A stretch of 64,000 nucleotides of DNA from Diorhabda sublineata. Its lineage: Eukaryota; Arthropoda; Insecta; Coleoptera; Chrysomelidae. The translations under genes were made by a program, and so were the position numbers. The stretch is taken from positions 37,260,086 through 37,324,085 of the forward strand of contig NC_079475.1 of NCBI RefSeq assembly GCF_026230105.1. The letters run 5' to 3'. A model generated the notes under the pieces. It had not been told where the DNA came from. It searched no databases and worked only from the letters and a program-made list of their open reading frames with translations. Of this stretch, positions 12,201 to 20,980 are shown piece after piece. Positions within the stretch are counted from its first letter, which is position 1; each line of letters starts with the position of its first letter.

Positions 12201-15200
12201 TATTTCGATCGTATTCTAAAAGTCTGAAACAAATGCACACCCTCTATCTATATATTTAATTATGAATTACTTATTAGCATTTGATAAAAATGATTGAATT
12301 TTTAGGCAAAATCGGGTAAAAGTTATTTTTTTCTTGAATTCTTTTAGTTTTTTACTTAATAGGTCTATCGCCTGTTTCTTCATCGATATCTTTTCTCTTA
12401 CACGGTCGATCTCTACTCTGACTATACCTTACTTCTCTAATGCTTATATTAGCTTTATCTGTATGTGGGTTTATTTTTTTGAAACTCTCATTTGGACCAA
12501 GAGACTTATTTAATTTTGTTCGACAGATGATTCGAATCTCCGATCTCCGTGTTGGAAATTAAGCACTTCGACAACCTTACCAACTACACCTCTACGGTTC
12601 GATACAAGTTTAGACGAGATGTAGGTATATAAGCAGCGAAGCCAATATACGAGGGTAGAATCAATTGAATAATTGCATTTTGAAAAAAACCAAAAAACAC
12701 GCTTTTTAAAAACATCATATTAAAAAATAAAATAATAATGAATGACAAATAGTATTATGGTGGAAAAACGTAGGGATCTTTGTGCCATATTTTTTGCACT
12801 TGTGATACCCATTCATTAATGTCATCTAGGTCACTAAATTATCTGATGTTTTCGCTTCTCCCTAGGCCTAAGAATTTTTATTTCTGTGGTCTCAAAGAGT
12901 TGTTTCAATCTTAATGTTTCTAGTCTTGTTCTTATTGATGTATATTATAGGTCTGATTGTTGCTTCGTGTCTTTGTTTCTTGTCTTAAGTGTTTTTTGCC
13001 ATACTAAGTTATTTGCTCTGGCTACTTGTCTCTATACCTCTCCTACGTCTCCATAACTGGTTATAGCAATTCCCAGATACTTAAATTTCATTCTCTGTTG
13101 TACTATTTAACCTTCTAGTTTTAATTTGAATTTAATGAGCTCTTCGCATACGGTTTTTTTAGGCGAAATACTCATATTATTATTTTAATTGTGACTATCT
13201 AATTTTGAGGACTTGTTGTGTGACAGTCACCAAATAACATGACATGAGCTCAATGGAAACCTGTGGGTGTTTAACATATGACGCACGTTCAACTTTCTTG
13301 GAGAAAGATGGAAAAAAAGAAAGCTACTCCAAATGAATATGACTTGGAATTAATTTTTCAATAATAATGTCTTTGCGGCCTTACTATTAATCATCAAGAC
13401 TAAATTACTTATTCCATGATTCACAGCGTTGCCAAGATTTCGAACTTGAAGAGGTTTAGACCTAATTGACCTAATTAAAGATCCAGTAGGTCATGTAGCT
13501 CCAAAAGTTTTTTTTTGTGATTCATTTTCAATAGAAATATATTAAATGATTTTGTTGATATATTTCATTGACTAAAAGGTAGATATTTTATCTAAATAAT
13601 AATATAGTTGATAATATTTGTCGTGTAAAATAGGAAAACCCGTTATTAATATTTTATCGTTTTCTGATAACATTGTTAACGAAAAGTAAATAAAAAACAT
13701 GAACCAAACTAATTATAATATACAACACCTTATAAAAATGATTTTTTTTCACTTAAATAAATTAAATTTTCTACATTGTTAGAAAAATTATTACTATTAA
13801 CAAAAGAAGACCAAAAATTTTAAGAACCTCGGAATAGAAGTGGGAATTGATTTGGTAAATGGGTTCTTCTTAAAGGCAACTTTGTATAGAATTGGAGGAA
13901 ATTGGTCAAAAGAAATGATTTTTGTTTGTGGTGGCAAAGAGGTGTCAGTCTTCTATCGAAGAAGGTTCCAGGGAACAGAAAAAATGCTTTTTTCCGTCTT
14001 AGTCTTAGTTGTGGAAGAAGGTAAAAAAGTAACTGTGCATTGTAGCGTTGCTTTGAGGAGTTTTTTGAATATAGAGAGTTTTCGAGTTTCGATATAATCA
14101 TCGCGTGAAGATTTGGTGAAGGATTCGATTCGAAAAACCTTTTTTAAGGAATGGAAATCACTTTTCTCCATTCATATTTCAGATGAAGGAATATCCGATT
14201 CGAAAACCTGCTAAAAAGAAAAAGTTGTCCTCAGAAAAGTATAAAAATTTCATTTGCTGAGTGATTTTTTCAATTTCAAAATGACTTTTTTCCTTTCGTT
14301 TGCTGCTCTTGCATTGACGTTAACAAGTTAATTTTATATGTTATCAAAATATACAGGTATAATTATTTTCCTTCTCTCTAAATCTCTTACTCTTACTCTT
14401 ACTCTAAATTTAATTGAAGGCATATATGAAAACCGTCTTGACCAAAGTTTGCTCATTTTTTGAGTATTCGCCCTGGCCAAATTTTCTCATAAAAGCCGAC
14501 ACACAGTTTTTCATAAACTCTATTGATTTTTGGTTGGTCCATATTTTTCGATATTCTCTGTTTTACAGGAAAAGTCGACATGAAGTTAAGCTTTGAGCAA
14601 AAATCAAATGATACCCCTTGATAATAAAATTCATAGTAAACCACATTAGTCCTCGTTGTATATTTAAGTCGCCGCCAGATAACCGAAATTACAGTTTTCC
14701 CTACCTACAATTTGCAAGATAGATTTTTAAATGGAAAAGTTATTATAGTGTGAAAAACTCATGTTGCAACATAATCCTCTGCATTTTCCATACCAAAGAA
14801 CAAATTTATCTTAGCCTCATCACACCAGACTATACAGAGAAGCCGTAGAAAACTCTAAGCATGCATCCAAAATAGGAATAATAATCGTCACGACCAACGA
14901 AGACAATCGCACCCGATTTACTCATAGAAACGAGCCTTGAGAACGTCAGAAGAGCAAAGTAGCAATTCCTATATCAGGTCCAAATCCAATGAATCTTACG
15001 ATTCTGGACTGCATCGATATCTCGTTGAATAACGAGACCATCACCATCTTTTCCTGATACAAACACCCACTTCAAATATTTTCTAGCGGCTTTCTTGAAT
15101 ACGTATTCACTATTCCTAGAGCCATTATCATGGGGAACTTCAATTCTCGGAATATCTTTTTTGGTTATATAACAAAATTCTCGCCAATACTTTTTCTTTC

Positions 15201-18200
15201 CTTATCTGGGATTGAAAGCCAAGTCCAATAATCGCGAATCAACTGGGTTTTTACTTTGTCGATAATCTTATCTGCACAGACAGATTAATTGTCCTCATCG
15301 AGGACGAATTCTCTTTAGGTGATGATACCTCAGATCACGTTCTCCACTCTTCTCCGGATACCGAAGATCTAGAGTATTCTAGAGGAATAGGCGGAGGACT
15401 TCAAATCCCTCATTATCGATGTGCAAACATCGCCGTTCCTCTTAAAATCGTTAACACATATCTCAAACCATCCTGAGTAAAACTTGCAGTTGTATAGGCT
15501 GCATATTCGAACTAGAGACCTAGCTGTCTGCAAACTGTCCAACTGAAACTAAATTTCTAACCCAACATATAACCAACCTAAATGAATGATGACTTGATGC
15601 TAGTCTATTGAGGACTTGAAGATTGCTGACGAGAAAAGAAACTTGGATTGACGAAGTGCAATGCTATCGAAATCTATTGATATCAATACGTCCTGTTTCG
15701 AATGTCTTTTCAAAATAATGCTCCAACAAAAAAATAACGGAAGATTTCGTTTATATATGGCGCAGTTAGCAGGATTTTTAATCGTGTACATATATACCAA
15801 GGAAATCTTTTATTTGGTTAATAATAAGCTAAGTTCTCATTATTCGTACTATTCATAAATTAATACATTTCAAGTCATGATAAATCTTGATTAAATGTCA
15901 AACAAAATGTTACTTTGAATATTTTCGTAAGGCGCAGTCAGTAAGATCTGTCTGTACATCACAGAGATGGACTTTTGAAAAAAATTCTTGAATAAATTTT
16001 CGATTATTTCAAATGATATACCATTCTAGATGCTTATCATATGTATTTAGCACAGAAATTGTTATATATCGCATTTTTAACATAATTATTCATGATTAAA
16101 ATTTAACTTGAACGGATTAAGACTTTTGTTTTAATGTTATACGTTCATAAATTGGCGCAGTCTGTAGGATGATTTTTCATTAAACCACTTCTTCTTTTGC
16201 ACATTTTAGGCTTTTATGGTACTGCTCTTTATTTGTATCGAATAAACACTAACTAAACTAACTGAATGCGTTAAACTTAATAATCTTACTCTTCTTCTTT
16301 TATCATCTTTTACCTGTTCCATTGCCGAATAGTTGAACGTCACGGTAGCGATATAACAAAAAAATAACATTCCTATTCCAATAAGACTATTCCATGTGGC
16401 AAAAAATTTAACACCATCGAGAAAAATATTTTCTGCTTCTAATTTCTCCGCAGGTGTTAAATTGTCATTCATCAAAGATTGAGCATAATCAATCGAATCT
16501 CCAGCAACGCGTCCGAACAGGATAATACTTAAAGGTTGCAGGATACCCGTAATTGCGGATGAAACTATGCCAATGAACATCAGGAATTTCTCCCTTTGAG
16601 TCGCATATCTAAACTGAAAAGTTTTTCAATATATTTGTGGCACTAATAATTGTTTTACACCATGATCAAAGTAATTTTGAAACATATTTACCATTCCGAA
16701 AAAGGAAACGGGTTGTATTAAGTCATTCTTCGGATTGTGGGATATTTTTCTAGAAAAAATAAATCAAATACGAATATTTAGAAACTTGTTGATAAGTTGC
16801 TTATACAATAATTTGTGTTACTAGAAGAAATTGGAAAACACAATGTGGCCCAATAGAGTTATGGATACATGATGGTTTGGTCAATATATGGAAAACACAC
16901 TCTGGATATGGTTGCTCATTCTGTCAGAGGCTACACCAGATGACAAGGGTTGCTTTTATACACTATGGATCAAAAAAGATTTTGACCAATCTGTAGTTTG
17001 AGATAGATAATTAATAAAAACAAAACGATAACCTATAGATAACAATATAGTAATAATATATACATATTCAAATTTTTGATGCATCGATCTGACTGACTGA
17101 TTTCCCTGTCCAATTTGTCCCACAACAACCCAATCGGATTGTCGATGTCGAGCGATTGTGACTACACATCATAACTATCAGTAAATTCTTTCTTTCCAAA
17201 CGTATTTTCCTGTAATATTTTCATAGTTTTTACACATGGATTTAACATCCGTCCTTCTTTTGACCTTGTGCATAAACACTCTTCTCTTAGACCCAAACTC
17301 CATAAAACTTTCTCCCACTCTCCATGCATTCAATTTTTATATTCTTTAACCCTCTATTTTGAAGGGTTTCTTCACTGTCACCTTTCCAAAATAGCCAGCA
17401 TCTTTCTATTTTCTTTTCACTGTAGAAGCTCCTTTTGGAATCATATTTCTTCACGTCGTAGTCCGCGGTACGTAGAGGTACTTTCAAATCGGTGGCACTG
17501 GTGCAGTTACTTTTGCCTAGACTATGAAGTCTTGCTATTAATGTACGAGTTTCACCCATTGTGAATTGGTATACGAATTTTACAAAAAGATGTCTTGGTC
17601 CAAAAAGTATAAATCTCAGCAACACCGAAGAAATCATTCAAGTTTCAACTTGTCGCACTCATCGAAAAAACAGAAACAAGAGCTTGTATAATGTCAATAA
17701 ATAAGACACCGTTTCGACCTTAGCTTGACAATTTGAAAGGGAAATTTTTTAAATTGTATTATTTTGAAATTTAATGAATGGATTATGGGGACGGCAGAAA
17801 CTTTTGACCAGTAGTGTATGTTAGAATCCTTATTTTACATTTCTTCAATAAGGATCTAGTCTTAAAACCTGACAACGTCGTTCAAATGCGATTTTATAGT
17901 CTTATTTAATTTTTTAGTATAAGATCTATACAGGGTGTCCCACGACGAGTTAAAACTATCTATATATGGCAAAATACTTATCGTAAAATCATGAAAATTT
18001 CTACATTTAGGTTTCCGGTTCTACCGAAAGTTGACCATAACTTTGTTATTTCAAACATCCTATATATTAATACATTTTTGAAATGTACATAAAATTTTAG
18101 TATAGTTTTGTTCAGAAACTTTTTTCGAAAAATGTATACTGTTTGAGTTGATATTTTTGTAAAAAATTTGACCGTTGCAGACCCTTATAAACTATTTTTT

Positions 18201-19375
18201 CACGAGGATACCCTTAAATATATAAAAATGGTTTTTGTTTTGTTGCTTTTAGCAAGGTCTGACGTCTTTGAAACTATATTGAAAATTACAGGGTGTGTAT
18301 AAAAAGTGCTTAAAGTTTAACTTAATAAATATCAAATTTCTTTATATTTTTAATTAGAACCACCCGCTTTTTTCTATTTTAATACATTCAGAGGTAACAA
18401 ATAAGGCAAATTCATGCTTACGTTATCCAGATATCAAATGTTTTCTGTAAATTTTTAGAGATGCAGGTGTGGTCTAAATTTTATTTTGACCCGTTCATAC
18501 AAGCACTAACAAATAAAAATGAATTTTTCTTTATTTTGTGAAGGTCTGTAGAAAAAATCAAATTATATTTTCTAATCCTATTCCATCTTTTAGTCGTTAC
18601 CGAAATGTTTCAGGTTTTAAATTATGTCATTAGTCAATTGTTGATACTTTCAGAAATCGTTCAAATGGCTCGTTCTCAATTTAATAACGAAAATTATGTA
18701 AATTTGCTATTGAGACATGGTGAATGTGACAAAACTGTTACAAGAACATGTACTTTATTTGCTGCTATTTACATAATCTTCGTTATTAAATTGTTCCATT
18801 TAAAATAACAAAGTTACAGTAGACTTCCGGTAGAACCGGAAAATATTTCAGTTAAAAAGATCGTATCCGAAAACCCAAACGTAGAAACATGATTTTACTG
18901 CTAAATACAAATAATTTCAACTCGTAGTATATATAGAAAGTCCACATTATTTAAAACGAATTTGTGGTTCACACATGATGTATAATTTCAAAATATTCTT
19001 GCCTCACCTCAATAATTCATCTTCCTCACTGGCATGGATGACCTTGGTCATTTTAAAACGAGAATTTTTCACAGAAACTTTAAGTAATAAACTCGAAAAA
19101 CTAATTCAACAATGGTTAATATGACTACTTTCACCTACTTAATGTTGTAAAAAAATAATTGTATCGTCTCAGTTTAGAATCAGAGCAAATAAACCAACTT
19201 AAATAAATATTTCAATAATGCATTCTATTCTTATTTCAGTCATTATTTTAGAATGTATAAAATAATAATCGTTTGGCTTTATTTAATATTCTTAATAACA
19301 GTTAAGACTTTCAGCAAATACTTACGAATCAAGTGGATGTCGTTTTCCCTCATTATCAATTTTTTCATTTACCAT
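37..19375 (-). CDS. ABCB1: Gene A: ABCB1-type P-glycoprotein paralogue, first 15 coding exons (3' end outside window)
   Basis: Tandem paralogue of gene B with the same domain order. Coding exons on the minus strand: 19375-19326, 16749-16692, 16613-16314, 12223-12123, 11598-11427, 10192-9878, 8941-8717, 7648-7523, 7468-7094, 6931-6677, 6622-6455, 6397-6293, 6227-6066, 5123-4920, 275-37. They join in frame for about 951 residues: TMD1, NBD1 (Walker A GSSGCGKST at 426-434, LSGGQKQR from 530, Walker B IMLLDE 550-555, H-loop H586), an acidic linker, and TMD2. Exons equivalent to 16-19 of gene B, which encode NBD2, must lie left of position 1. By eye NBD1 exon 9 is about three quarters identical to gene B. 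No coding disruption is seen. Several introns (8 to 12) are under 170 bp, while introns 1, 3 and 14 are 2.5-4.6 kb because of repeat insertions. Confidence 0.93.
337..2660. repeat. 193-bp tandem repeat array, about 12 units, in gene A intron 14
   Basis: The unit recurs exactly every 193 bp (same landmark at 425, 618, 811 and so on to 2548). Units are almost identical. Shared variants show block copying: units at 425 and 1583, six periods apart, share one base change, and adjacent units 1583 and 1776 share two others. Each unit contains an open frame of about 60 codons on the plus strand ending at the next unit's TAA; because 193 is not a multiple of three the frame cannot run through. The first unit carries a 20-bp insertion and the last runs into unique sequence in the same frame. 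Unit not recognised. Confidence 0.95.
2548..2790 (+). other. Unrecognised open frame continuing from the last 193-bp unit
   Basis: The unit frame (DLPVPIAHLDPQNIVL) continues for some 50 residues into unique sequence: SSEEECTDSILTPSTSSDEL, then FEVKTSLAALHTFL and stop. Its composition looks like protein rather than random translation. It may be the ancestral coding segment (host or transposon) from which the array was amplified. Not recognised; 2820-3370 beyond it shows nothing I can assign. Confidence 0.3.
3370..4390 (+). pseudogene. Relic of a multicopy insect ORF of unknown class (copy 1, gene A intron 14)
   Basis: Broken frames read in order: NDLARNLGLSKQQFELIDFRL, then YGLMKELDIEHNPSEWRLFI, SKYSLKSVLLHNGN and MKETYENI, then after stops LREVFLQLIDAKLKKGIFIG and QIRNLPDDDNF. 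I recall this protein as highly repeated in insect genomes and usually unnamed, but I cannot place it in a transposon class. At least six stops or frameshifts. A second, shorter relic lies at about 42300-42690. Confidence 0.5.
4391..4919. other. AT-rich part of gene A intron 14
   Basis: About 530 bp of AT-rich sequence with short A/T runs next to exon 14. No repeat, ORF or element recognised. Confidence 0.5.
4920..5123 (-). CDS. ABCB1: Gene A coding exon 14 (TM9-TM10)
   Basis: 204 bp. ATGQRVGQILQSLATLVAAI and YYEWKLALVTAAFLPVMALA, ending KSTK at donor GTCAGC. It is followed by a 4.6-kb intron holding the 193-bp array. Confidence 0.95.
5405..5890. repeat. Three diverged copies of a ~160-bp tandem repeat (gene A intron 13)
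   Basis: The motif GGTYACYTCTRATYCTYCC with AGAGGGGAT recurs near 5465, 5625 and 5785, each followed by CAACARCCYC and a GATAATGGAGA-like stretch. Copies are clearly diverged. No coding function seen. Confidence 0.6.
6066..6227 (-). CDS. ABCB1: Gene A coding exon 13 (intracellular loop 3)
   Basis: 162 bp. GIAGEKMTERIRAHMFKAII and GFFDKKSNGVGSLCARLS. Donor GTGAGT. Confidence 0.95.
6293..6397 (-). CDS. ABCB1: Gene A coding exon 12 (TM8)
   Basis: 105 bp, TLANSDSNIIQSKTNN then CLYIVGAGVICLITAYFQ. Same length as gene B exon 12. Confidence 0.93.
6455..6622 (-). CDS. ABCB1: Gene A coding exon 11 (TMD2 start, TM7)
   Basis: 168 bp. VEDKEINDSKKSK, then IIKLNAPEWPYILVAGIAAT and the TM7 segment. One codon shorter than gene B exon 11. 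Confidence 0.94.
6677..6931 (-). CDS. ABCB1: Gene A coding exon 10 (H-loop and acidic linker)
   Basis: 255 bp. IVAHRLSTIQGANKI, then an acidic, lysine-rich linker (DKEELEDVDVEGNELD). Two donors are possible: GTAAAA at 6676 keeps phase 0 and matches gene B, while GTAACA at 6666 would break the frame, so 6676 is chosen. Confidence 0.87.
7094..7468 (-). CDS. ABCB1: Gene A coding exon 9 (NBD1 Q-loop, signature, Walker B)
   Basis: 375 bp. GVVGQEPNLF, LSGGQKQRIAIARAL and IMLLDEATSALD all present. Differs from gene B mainly in the helical subdomain. Donor GTAAAG. Confidence 0.97.
7523..7648 (-). CDS. ABCB1: Gene A coding exon 8 (NBD1 Walker A)
   Basis: 126 bp. ILQGLNLEIKSGDTVALV followed by Walker A GSSGCGKST and VIQLIQRFYNAISGE. 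Intron 8 downstream is only 54 bp. Confidence 0.96.
7649..8716. other. Gene A intron 7, with an unrecognised short open frame
   Basis: Intron between exons 7 and 8. An 83-codon open frame at 7979-8227 (plus strand, DENIYYLSNPPANSALSVEA) has protein-like composition but matches nothing I know. It may be a piece of a transposon. The remainder is AT-rich. Confidence 0.35.
8717..8941 (-). CDS. ABCB1: Gene A coding exon 7 (TM6, NBD1 A-loop)
   Basis: 225 bp. IFFNIMSASLNFGSASSF (TM6), then FKDVKFHYPSRPDVP with the A-loop tyrosine. Acceptor TTGCAG, donor GTAAGT. Confidence 0.95.
8942..9877. other. Gene A intron 6, nothing recognised
   Basis: About 940 bp between exons 6 and 7. Several short frames on both strands, none resembling a known family; no tandem or inverted repeat noticed. 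Confidence 0.5.
9878..10192 (-). CDS. ABCB1: Gene A coding exon 6 (intracellular loop 2, TM5)
   Basis: 315 bp. LTTRLAKNEMEAYGASAS, LIRTVTAFGGQDKE and SSYALTFWYGVKLVLRDR. Very similar to gene B exon 6. Acceptor TTCTAG, donor GTAAGT. Confidence 0.96.
10600..11275. repeat. Purine-rich low-complexity tract (gene A intron 5)
   Basis: About 675 bp with the plus strand made almost only of A and G, so the minus strand reads as a pyrimidine tract. Translations are E/K/R-rich and are a consequence of composition; a decayed coiled-coil ORF1 of a LINE is possible but not shown. On the transcribed strand this is a long polypyrimidine run. Confidence 0.7.
11427..11598 (-). CDS. ABCB1: Gene A coding exon 5 (TM3-TM4)
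   Basis: 172 bp beginning DDLYKFEDGIGEKVPIF, then LLVTAVVVAFIKGWQLALVS. The motif and length match gene B exon 5. Confidence 0.95.
11838..11882. repeat. Solo end of the ACTAAAGTCTATTTATC element (gene A intron 4)
   Basis: Forty bases nearly identical to the left terminus of the element at 30258-30838, here without an opposite end or transposase. A short terminal fragment or a very small internal-deletion derivative. Confidence 0.55.
12123..12223 (-). CDS. ABCB1: Gene A coding exon 4 (intracellular loop 1)
   Basis: 101 bp. Encodes TFRIRSKYLKSILNQD and WYDQNQTGDFASRMSD. It sits alone between 0.5-kb and 4.1-kb introns. Acceptor TTTCAG, donor GTAAGT. Confidence 0.93.
12360..12600 (-). mobile_element. 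Candidate tRNA-derived SINE (gene A intron 3)
   Basis: On the minus strand 12597-12525 resembles a tRNA head: A-box-like GTGTAGTTGGTAAGG followed about 40 bases later by B-box-like AGATTCGAATCAT, with a weak anticodon arm between. The sequence downstream (to about 12360) would be the SINE body. Not a functional tRNA: the T-stem does not pair well and there is no clean acceptor stem. Confidence 0.45.
12800..13175 (-). pseudogene. LINE reverse-transcriptase relic (gene A intron 3)
   Basis: Minus-strand translation gives MKFKYLGIAITSYGDVGEV, then RQVARANNLVWQ and, after frameshifts, LFETTEIKILR: the thumb and connection region of an arthropod non-LTR reverse transcriptase (known pattern KYLGI.ITSYGD...RPDT...LLETTEMKILR). 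Catalytic motifs are absent. It resembles the LINE tail at 53112-53425. Confidence 0.7.
13176..14990. other. Gene A intron 3, middle part: nothing recognised
   Basis: AT-rich intronic sequence. An 85-codon plus-strand frame near 13840-14097 and its antisense frames match nothing known. No clear tandem or inverted repeat. Confidence 0.4.
15000..15260 (-). pseudogene. Unrecognised protein-coding relic (gene A intron 3)
   Basis: About 75 open codons on the minus strand without an ATG: KYWREFCYITKKDIPRIEVP, then SEYVFKKAARKYLKWVFVSG and DGLVIQRDIDAVQN. The composition is protein-like and the frame ends in a stop. Family not recognised; a decayed mobile element or viral insertion is possible. The surrounding 14,780-15,560 has further broken frames. 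Confidence 0.3.
15757..16168. repeat. Three dispersed GGCGCAGT motifs (gene A intron 3)
   Basis: TGGCGCAGTTAGCAGGAT (about 15757), AGGCGCAGTCAGTAAGAT (about 15929) and TGGCGCAGTCTGTAGGAT (about 16151) share a 17-base core, spaced about 172 and 222 bp. This may be a decayed tandem repeat. The core resembles tRNA-matching primer-site sequences of some retrotransposons, but no LTR is seen. Confidence 0.35.
16314..16613 (-). CDS. ABCB1: Gene A coding exon 3 (TM1-TM2)
   Basis: Residues 37-136. Hydrophobic segments FIGIVSSAITGILQPLSII and SLIGIGMLFFCYIATV match gene B exon 3. 300 bp; ends SAMEQ at donor GTAAAA. Confidence 0.94.
16692..16749 (-). CDS. ABCB1: Gene A coding exon 2
   Basis: Residues 17-36, hydrophilic (KISHNPKNDLIQPVSFFGM). 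Positioned and phased like gene B exon 2, but the sequence is not alike. Donor GTAAAT, acceptor TTTCTAG. Confidence 0.82.
17050..17640 (-). pseudogene. Tc1-like transposase relic (gene A intron 1)
   Basis: Minus-strand reading with frameshifts gives MGETRTLIARLHSLGKS and LKVP (N-terminal helix-turn-helix region), AGYFGKVTVKKPF, then FMEFGSKRRVF. This order matches Tc1 transposases (..FGRV..KKP...F..FGSKRRVFVRR). The catalytic D residues cannot be read. Same family as the relic at 21790-22520. Confidence 0.6.
17931..18930. mobile_element. Palindromic CAGGGTGTCC element, copy 1 (gene A intron 1)
   Basis: Starts CAGGGTGTCCCACGACGAG and ends near 18930 in the inverse of the same sequence (CAACTCGTAGTATA), so the ends form long inverted repeats with matching TTCCGGTTCTACCG blocks. 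The interior has a plus-strand frame MARSQFNNENYVNLLLRHGE at about 18665, resembling the N-terminal helix-turn-helix of an insect transposase. The right arm is shortened relative to copy 2. No transposase beyond the first 45 or so residues, so it is non-autonomous. Confidence 0.65.
19326..19375 (-). CDS. ABCB1: Gene A coding exon 1 (start codon)
   Basis: Residues 1-16 plus two bases, MVNEKIDNEGKRHPLD. ATG at 19375; the acceptor-like TTTTTAG ends two bases before it, so the exon probably starts in 5'UTR. Donor GTAAGT joins exon 2 in the same phase as gene B. Confidence 0.82.
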
Positions 19376-19499
19376 TCCTAAAAATGTTAGTTATAAAATA
19401 TGATTGAGAGAATGAGAGAGAATTAAATAAATAAATCAAATTTCCCGATTGGAATTCTGTATTGTTAAAAATTACATTAATTTATTTAAAATGTGCAGT

Positions 19500-20620
19500 G
19501 TTCTAAAATGAGTGTATACTATAATAATCGATTAAAAATGTTCTGGGAAGTCCTGAAAGTTTCTGTAAAGTTCTAAAATGAGTGCACACTATGATAATTG
19601 ATTTAGAATGTTCTAGGAAGTTCTGAAATGATCTGAAAAGTTTTAAGATGAGTGTACACTATAATAATCGATTTATAATGTTCTAGGAAGTCCTGAAAGT
19701 TTCTGGAATGATATGGAAAGTTCTAGAATTAGTGCACACCATAATAATCGATTAAAAATGTTCTGGGAAGTTCTGAAAGTTTTTGAAATGATCTGAAAAG
19801 AGTGAGTGCAGAATATAATAATCGATTTAGAATGTTTTAGAAAGTCCTGAAAGTTTCTGTAAAGTTCTAAAATGAGTGCACACTAAAATAATTGATTTAG
19901 AATGTTCTAGGAAGTTCTGAAATGATCTGAAAAGTTTTAAGATGAGTGCACACTATAATAATTGATTTAGAATGTTCTAGGAAGTTCTGAAAGTTTCTGT
20001 GAAGTTCTAAAATGAGTGCACACTATGATAATTGATTTAGAATGTTCTAGGAAGTTCTGAAATGATCTGAAAAGTTCTAAGATGAGTTGCCACTATAATA
20101 ATCGATTTAGAATGTTCTAGGAAGTCTTGAAAGTTTCTGTAATGATAGGGAAAGTTCTAGAATGAGTACACACCATAATAATCAATTTAGAATGTTCTAG
20201 GCAGTTCTGAAAGTTTCTGGTATGATCTGAAAACGTCTTAAATGATCCCAGACTATAATAATTGATTTAGAATGTTCTAGGAAGTTCTAAAAATTTCTAG
20301 AATTATCTGGAAAATTCTAAAATTAGTATATACTATAATAATCTATGAAAAATATTATGGAAAGTATAATTTATTATGATTGAATTGTTCGAGAACGTTT
20401 CACACATTTTCCAAATGATTTGGACAGTTCCAAAATGAGCACAATTTATTTTGATTCCATTCAGAATGTTCGAGAAAGCTCTAGAAATATCTGGAATGAT
20501 CTAGAAAATTCTAAAATGAGTGCAATTTATTATAAGCTATTTAAAATTTTCGAGGGTGTTCTAAAAAGTTTTCAAATGAGTGCAATTTGTTATAAGCGAT
20601 TTATTATAATGGGACTGAAA
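19500..20620. repeat. 70/80-bp minisatellite upstream of gene A with TTCNNNGAA motifs
   Basis: The landmark ATAATYGATTTAGAATG recurs at 19524, 19594, 19664, 19744, 19818, 19888, 19958, 20028, 20098, 20178, 20258 and about 20338: spacing 70 or 80 bp depending on a 10-bp block. Units decay after about 20350. Nine units carry TTCTAGGAA or TTCTGGGAA (19541, 19611, 19681, 19761, 19905, 19975, 20045, 20115, 20275), the TTCNNNGAA consensus of STAT factors. TTCTAGAA (19721, 20155, 20295) is a heat-shock-element core. The array begins about 125 bp upstream of the gene A start codon, in its promoter or 5'UTR intron. Confidence 0.85.
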
Positions 20621-20945
20621 AAAGAAAATGACGTATTCAGTAGAAAATAATGAATCAATGTACAAAACTGGAGGTAGAGAATGTGGTAAAGATAATAAAA
20701 AATAGAGGGACATATATGAAGAGCTGTACCGTAAGCTGGGACAAGTAAGATGGTGAGTTGGACTCAGGGTGGGACAGGAGGTTGGATGAGGTTGAGATTG
20801 ATTTGAAAAGAATGGTGAGAGAAATTGGAAAAAACATGTTATGGATAGAAAGACATGAAAAGGACTGGTTAACACGGTGGAGGTCTCTGCAAAGATCGTA
20901 ACGAACATTGGTATTGGTATAAAAGTATAAACAGAACGGTTGAAG

Positions 20946-20949
<4 letters not shown>

Positions 20950-20979
<30 letters not shown>

Positions 20980-20980
20980 G
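20950..20980. repeat. (TA)n microsatellite
   Basis: Perfect alternating AT/TA run of about 25 bases in the gap between the two ABCB genes. The surrounding 20620-21790 has no recognised feature. Confidence 0.8.

Noticed and set aside
12525..12597. Functional tRNA gene
   Set aside because: T-stem and acceptor stem do not pair properly; interpreted as a SINE head.
14414..14644. Tc1-like relic in gene A intron 3
   Set aside because: The minus-strand frame has a vague resemblance only; no catalytic block could be read.
19500..20620. Coding sequence in the minisatellite (76-codon frame at 20420)
   Set aside because: The frame is produced by decayed repeat units and has no independent support.
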